Positions 4,783-6,639 of a stretch of 6,639 bases of DNA are shown here, in pieces; the first letter of the stretch is position 1; every line of letters starts with the position of its first letter. This stretch comes from Desulfuromonadaceae bacterium. GTDB taxonomy: Bacteria > Desulfobacterota > Desulfuromonadia > Geobacterales > Pseudopelobacteraceae. The position numbers were made by a program, and so were the translations under genes. Under the pieces are notes generated by a model, which saw only the letters and a list, made by a program, of their open reading frames with translations, was not told where the DNA came from and searched no databases. Where the stretch lies: NCBI GenBank assembly GCA_028686145.1, contig JAQUCQ010000188.1:1-6639 (forward strand). The letters run 5' to 3'.

Positions 4783-6639
4783 ATGAAATATACCTGTAAA
4801 CATTGTTTAGGATTGATCTTTACGATCGTAATTCTGGTCATGTCTTTGATAGTGCCTGCGCGAGCAGCCGAGATCACCCGTAGCACCCTTCAAAACGGCC
4901 TGCGGGTCGTTGTTGTCCGTAATACCCTTGCCCCAGTTGTTGCCGTCCAGCTGAATTATCTGGTCGGTTCCGTGGAGTCTCCACCCGGCTTTCCCGGCAT
5001 GGCTCATGCTCAGGAGCATATGATGTTCCGTGGTAGCCCGGGGTTATCGGCCGACCAGCTTGCCACTATTATTGCTGCAACCGGAGGGGAATTCAACGCC
5101 GATACCCAACAAATGGTGACCCAGTATTTTGCCACTGTTGCTGCCGAAGATCTTGATTCCGTGCTCAATGTCGAGGCAATTCGCATGCGTGGGATTCTCG
5201 ATAGCCAGAAAGGATGGATGGAGGAGAGAGGCGCGATCGAGCAGGAGGTGCAGCGGGATCTGTCGAGCCCTGAGTATCTTCTCAGTATCCGGCTTCAAGA
5301 GAAAATTTTCGCGGAAACTCCGTATGCACACGACGCTCTTGGTACCCGTTCCTCTTTTGATCAGACCACCGCAGCGATGTTGCAGAAATTTCACTCTGAC
5401 TGGTACTCGCCAAATAACGCCATCCTGATTATTGTTGGCGACGTTGAGCCAGAACGAACTTTAAAAATGGTGCGGCACCTTTTCGGAGAAATCCCGGCGC
5501 ATTCGGTGCCTTGCCGCCCAGAAATCAAGCTCCAGTCACTCAAGCCGGCCTTTATTGAGCTCGACTCGAATCTTTCCTATAGTCTCGCTGTAGTTGCCTA
5601 TCGTTTCCCCGGTTACGAGAGCCCGGATTATGCTGCCGGCCAAGTACTGGGGGATGTGCTGTCGAGTCAGCGAGGCAATCTTTATGCTCTGGTGCCGGAG
5701 GGGAGGGCGCTCTCAGCCGGATTCGAGAATATGACGCTGATGAAAGGCGGGGTCGGGTTTGCTACGGCGGCATTTCCCCAAGGGGGCGATGGTACTGCGC
5801 TTATCGCCAAGCTTAAGGACATCATTGCCGGTTATGTTAAGAATGGCATTCCACTCGAACTGGTGACAGCAGCGAAACGGCATGAAATAGCTGATGCCGA
5901 GTTCCAGAAAAACTCAATTTCGGGGTTGGCATTTGCCTGGTCACAAGCGCTTGCTGTCGAAGGCCGGAACTCTCCAGACGACGATGTCGAGGCGATTCGC
6001 CGTGTCACTGTTGATGATGTCAATCGCGTTGCCCGTACTTTCCTTGCAAATGATACGGCGGTTACTGCGCTCCTCACCCCACATCCGTCGGGGAAACCGG
6101 TTGAGTCGAGAGGATTTAGCCGCGGTAAAGAGTCATTCGTGTCAAAAAATGTTACACCAATCAAGCTCCCACAATGGGCAGATAAACTTACCAAATCCCT
6201 GCCGAAGGTGGCCAACTCAAGAAGACCTACAGTCTTCAGATTTGTTAATGGTCTGCGCCTCATTGTCGTGCCTACTACGACAAGCGACTCTATTGGAGTC
6301 TATGGCGAAGTAAAAAACAATCCATATCTCGAAACTCCGCCTGGGAAGGAAGGGGTAAGCGAGCTGCTCGACGGGCTCTTCTCATACGGGACGACTACCC
6401 TCAACCGTCTTGACTTCCAGGCAGCTCTCGATGAGATAGCCGCCGAAGAATCAGCGGGAACCAGCTTTTCCCTGAATATTCTGAAGGCCCATTTTGCCAG
6501 GGGGGCGGAACTACTCGCCGATAACATCCTCCGCCCGGCCTTGCCAATAGATGCTTTCAAGGTAGTACAAACGGAGACCGCCGCTGCCGTGGCCGGAGAA
6601 CTGCAAAGTCCTGCCTGGTTGGTTGGGCAGGCGCTCAAC
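4783..6639 (+). CDS. Exported M16 (pitrilysin/insulinase family) zinc protease, C-terminus outside the window
   Basis: The frame is open for 619 codons to the right edge with no stop. Residues 1-28 look like a signal peptide (hydrophobic 9-24, cleavage ARA|A), placing the enzyme in the periplasm. The first M16 domain begins at TLQNGLRVVVV (35-45). It carries the inverted zinc motif HxxEH as H75-A-Q-E78-H79, and E155 in IEQEVQRD is the likely third ligand, 76 residues after H79 as in related enzymes. An M16 C-type domain follows from about 187, with the hallmark WYSPNNAILIIVGDV (207-221). A second N-type domain starts near 487 (FVNGLRLIVVP), where the zinc motif position reads ELLDG (527-531), so that half is catalytically dead. 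This active-plus-inactive layout is typical of the roughly 850-950-residue two-part proteins, so some 250-300 residues are missing. Such enzymes close around short peptides; the substrate here is unknown. Confidence 0.93.
   Translation, partial: MKYTCKHCLGLIFTIVILVMSLIVPARAAEITRSTLQNGLRVVVVRNTLAPVVAVQLNYLVGSVESPPGFPGMAHAQEHMMFRGSPGLSADQLATIIAATGGEFNADTQQMVTQYFATVAAEDLDSVLNVEAIRMRGILDSQKGWMEERGAIEQEVQRDLSSPEYLLSIRLQEKIFAETPYAHDALGTRSSFDQTTAAMLQKFHSDWYSPNNAILIIVGDVEPERTLKMVRHLFGEIPAHSVPCRPEIKLQSLKPAFIELDSNLSYSLAVVAYRFPGYESPDYAAGQVLGDVLSSQRGNLYALVPEGRALSAGFENMTLMKGGVGFATAAFPQGGDGTALIAKLKDIIAGYVKNGIPLELVTAAKRHEIADAEFQKNSISGLAFAWSQALAVEGRNSPDDDVEAIRRVTVDDVNRVARTFLANDTAVTALLTPHPSGKPVESRGFSRGKESFVSKNVTPIKLPQWADKLTKSLPKVANSRRPTVFRFVNGLRLIVVPTTTSDSIGVYGEVKNNPYLETPPGKEGVSELLDGLFSYGTTTLNRLDFQAALDEIAAEESAGTSFSLNILKAHFARGAELLADNILRPALPIDAFKVVQTETAAAVAGELQSPAWLVGQALN

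Noticed and set aside
5044..6638. Minus- and plus-strand open frames at 5044-5394, 5129-5428, 5832-6263, 5894-6313 and 6300-6638
   Set aside because: All overlap the M16 protease frame, which has a clear zinc motif and uninterrupted family sequence.

Overview
The window reads as chromosomal DNA from a Gram-negative, probably anaerobic bacterium. The best guess is the Geobacter/Desulfuromonas group (Desulfobacterota). This rests on my recollection of that group's OmpA-family proteins, which share the barrel opening seen here (GQYSV..PxIGGxTFDG.QHL) and the end VVNYL..KFGI..SRL.AKGYG; on a MlaC-like protein of the same style; and on a sigma-54-type promoter. No rRNA, marker gene or database search backs this, so treat the taxonomy as inference.

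Layout from left to right. (1) Positions 1-1364, minus strand: the N-terminal two thirds of a transketolase. It runs off the left edge and carries an apparent one-base frameshift near 121-134. (2) 1365-1863: an AT-rich intergenic stretch with a repeated 9-mer upstream of the transketolase, a perfect 12-bp hairpin at 1690-1716, and a possible decayed coding remnant. (3) 1864-1995, plus strand: a 43-residue single-span membrane protein with its own ribosome binding site, followed by a strong intrinsic terminator at 2017-2056. (4) 2057-2562: about 500 bases with no convincing gene. It holds a good sigma-54 (-24/-12) promoter candidate at 2395-2410 and an upstream dyad at 2209-2237 suited to an enhancer-binding protein. 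(5) 2563-3156: a MlaC/Ttg2D-type periplasmic protein. (6) 3230-4624: an OmpA-family outer-membrane protein with two tandem peptidoglycan-binding domains. (7) 4632-4687: a probable terminator. (8) 4783 to the right edge: the first 619 residues of an exported M16 (pitrilysin/insulinase-type) zinc protease.

From 2563 on, all the genes concern the cell envelope: lipid shuttling in the periplasm, outer-membrane to peptidoglycan anchoring, and a periplasmic metalloprotease. mlaC-like and ompA-like are 73 bp apart with no terminator between them and are probably cotranscribed, plausibly from the sigma-54 promoter. The protease has its own ribosome binding site after a probable terminator and may be a separate unit. 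The transketolase belongs to central carbon metabolism, is transcribed divergently, and looks unrelated.

I see no CRISPR array, complete mobile element, phage gene, tRNA or rRNA. I found no clear new defence or biosynthetic system. The items most worth a second look are the frameshift in the transketolase, the gapless 124-residue OmpA-domain duplication with matched cysteine pairs, the sigma-54/dyad arrangement, and the small membrane protein.
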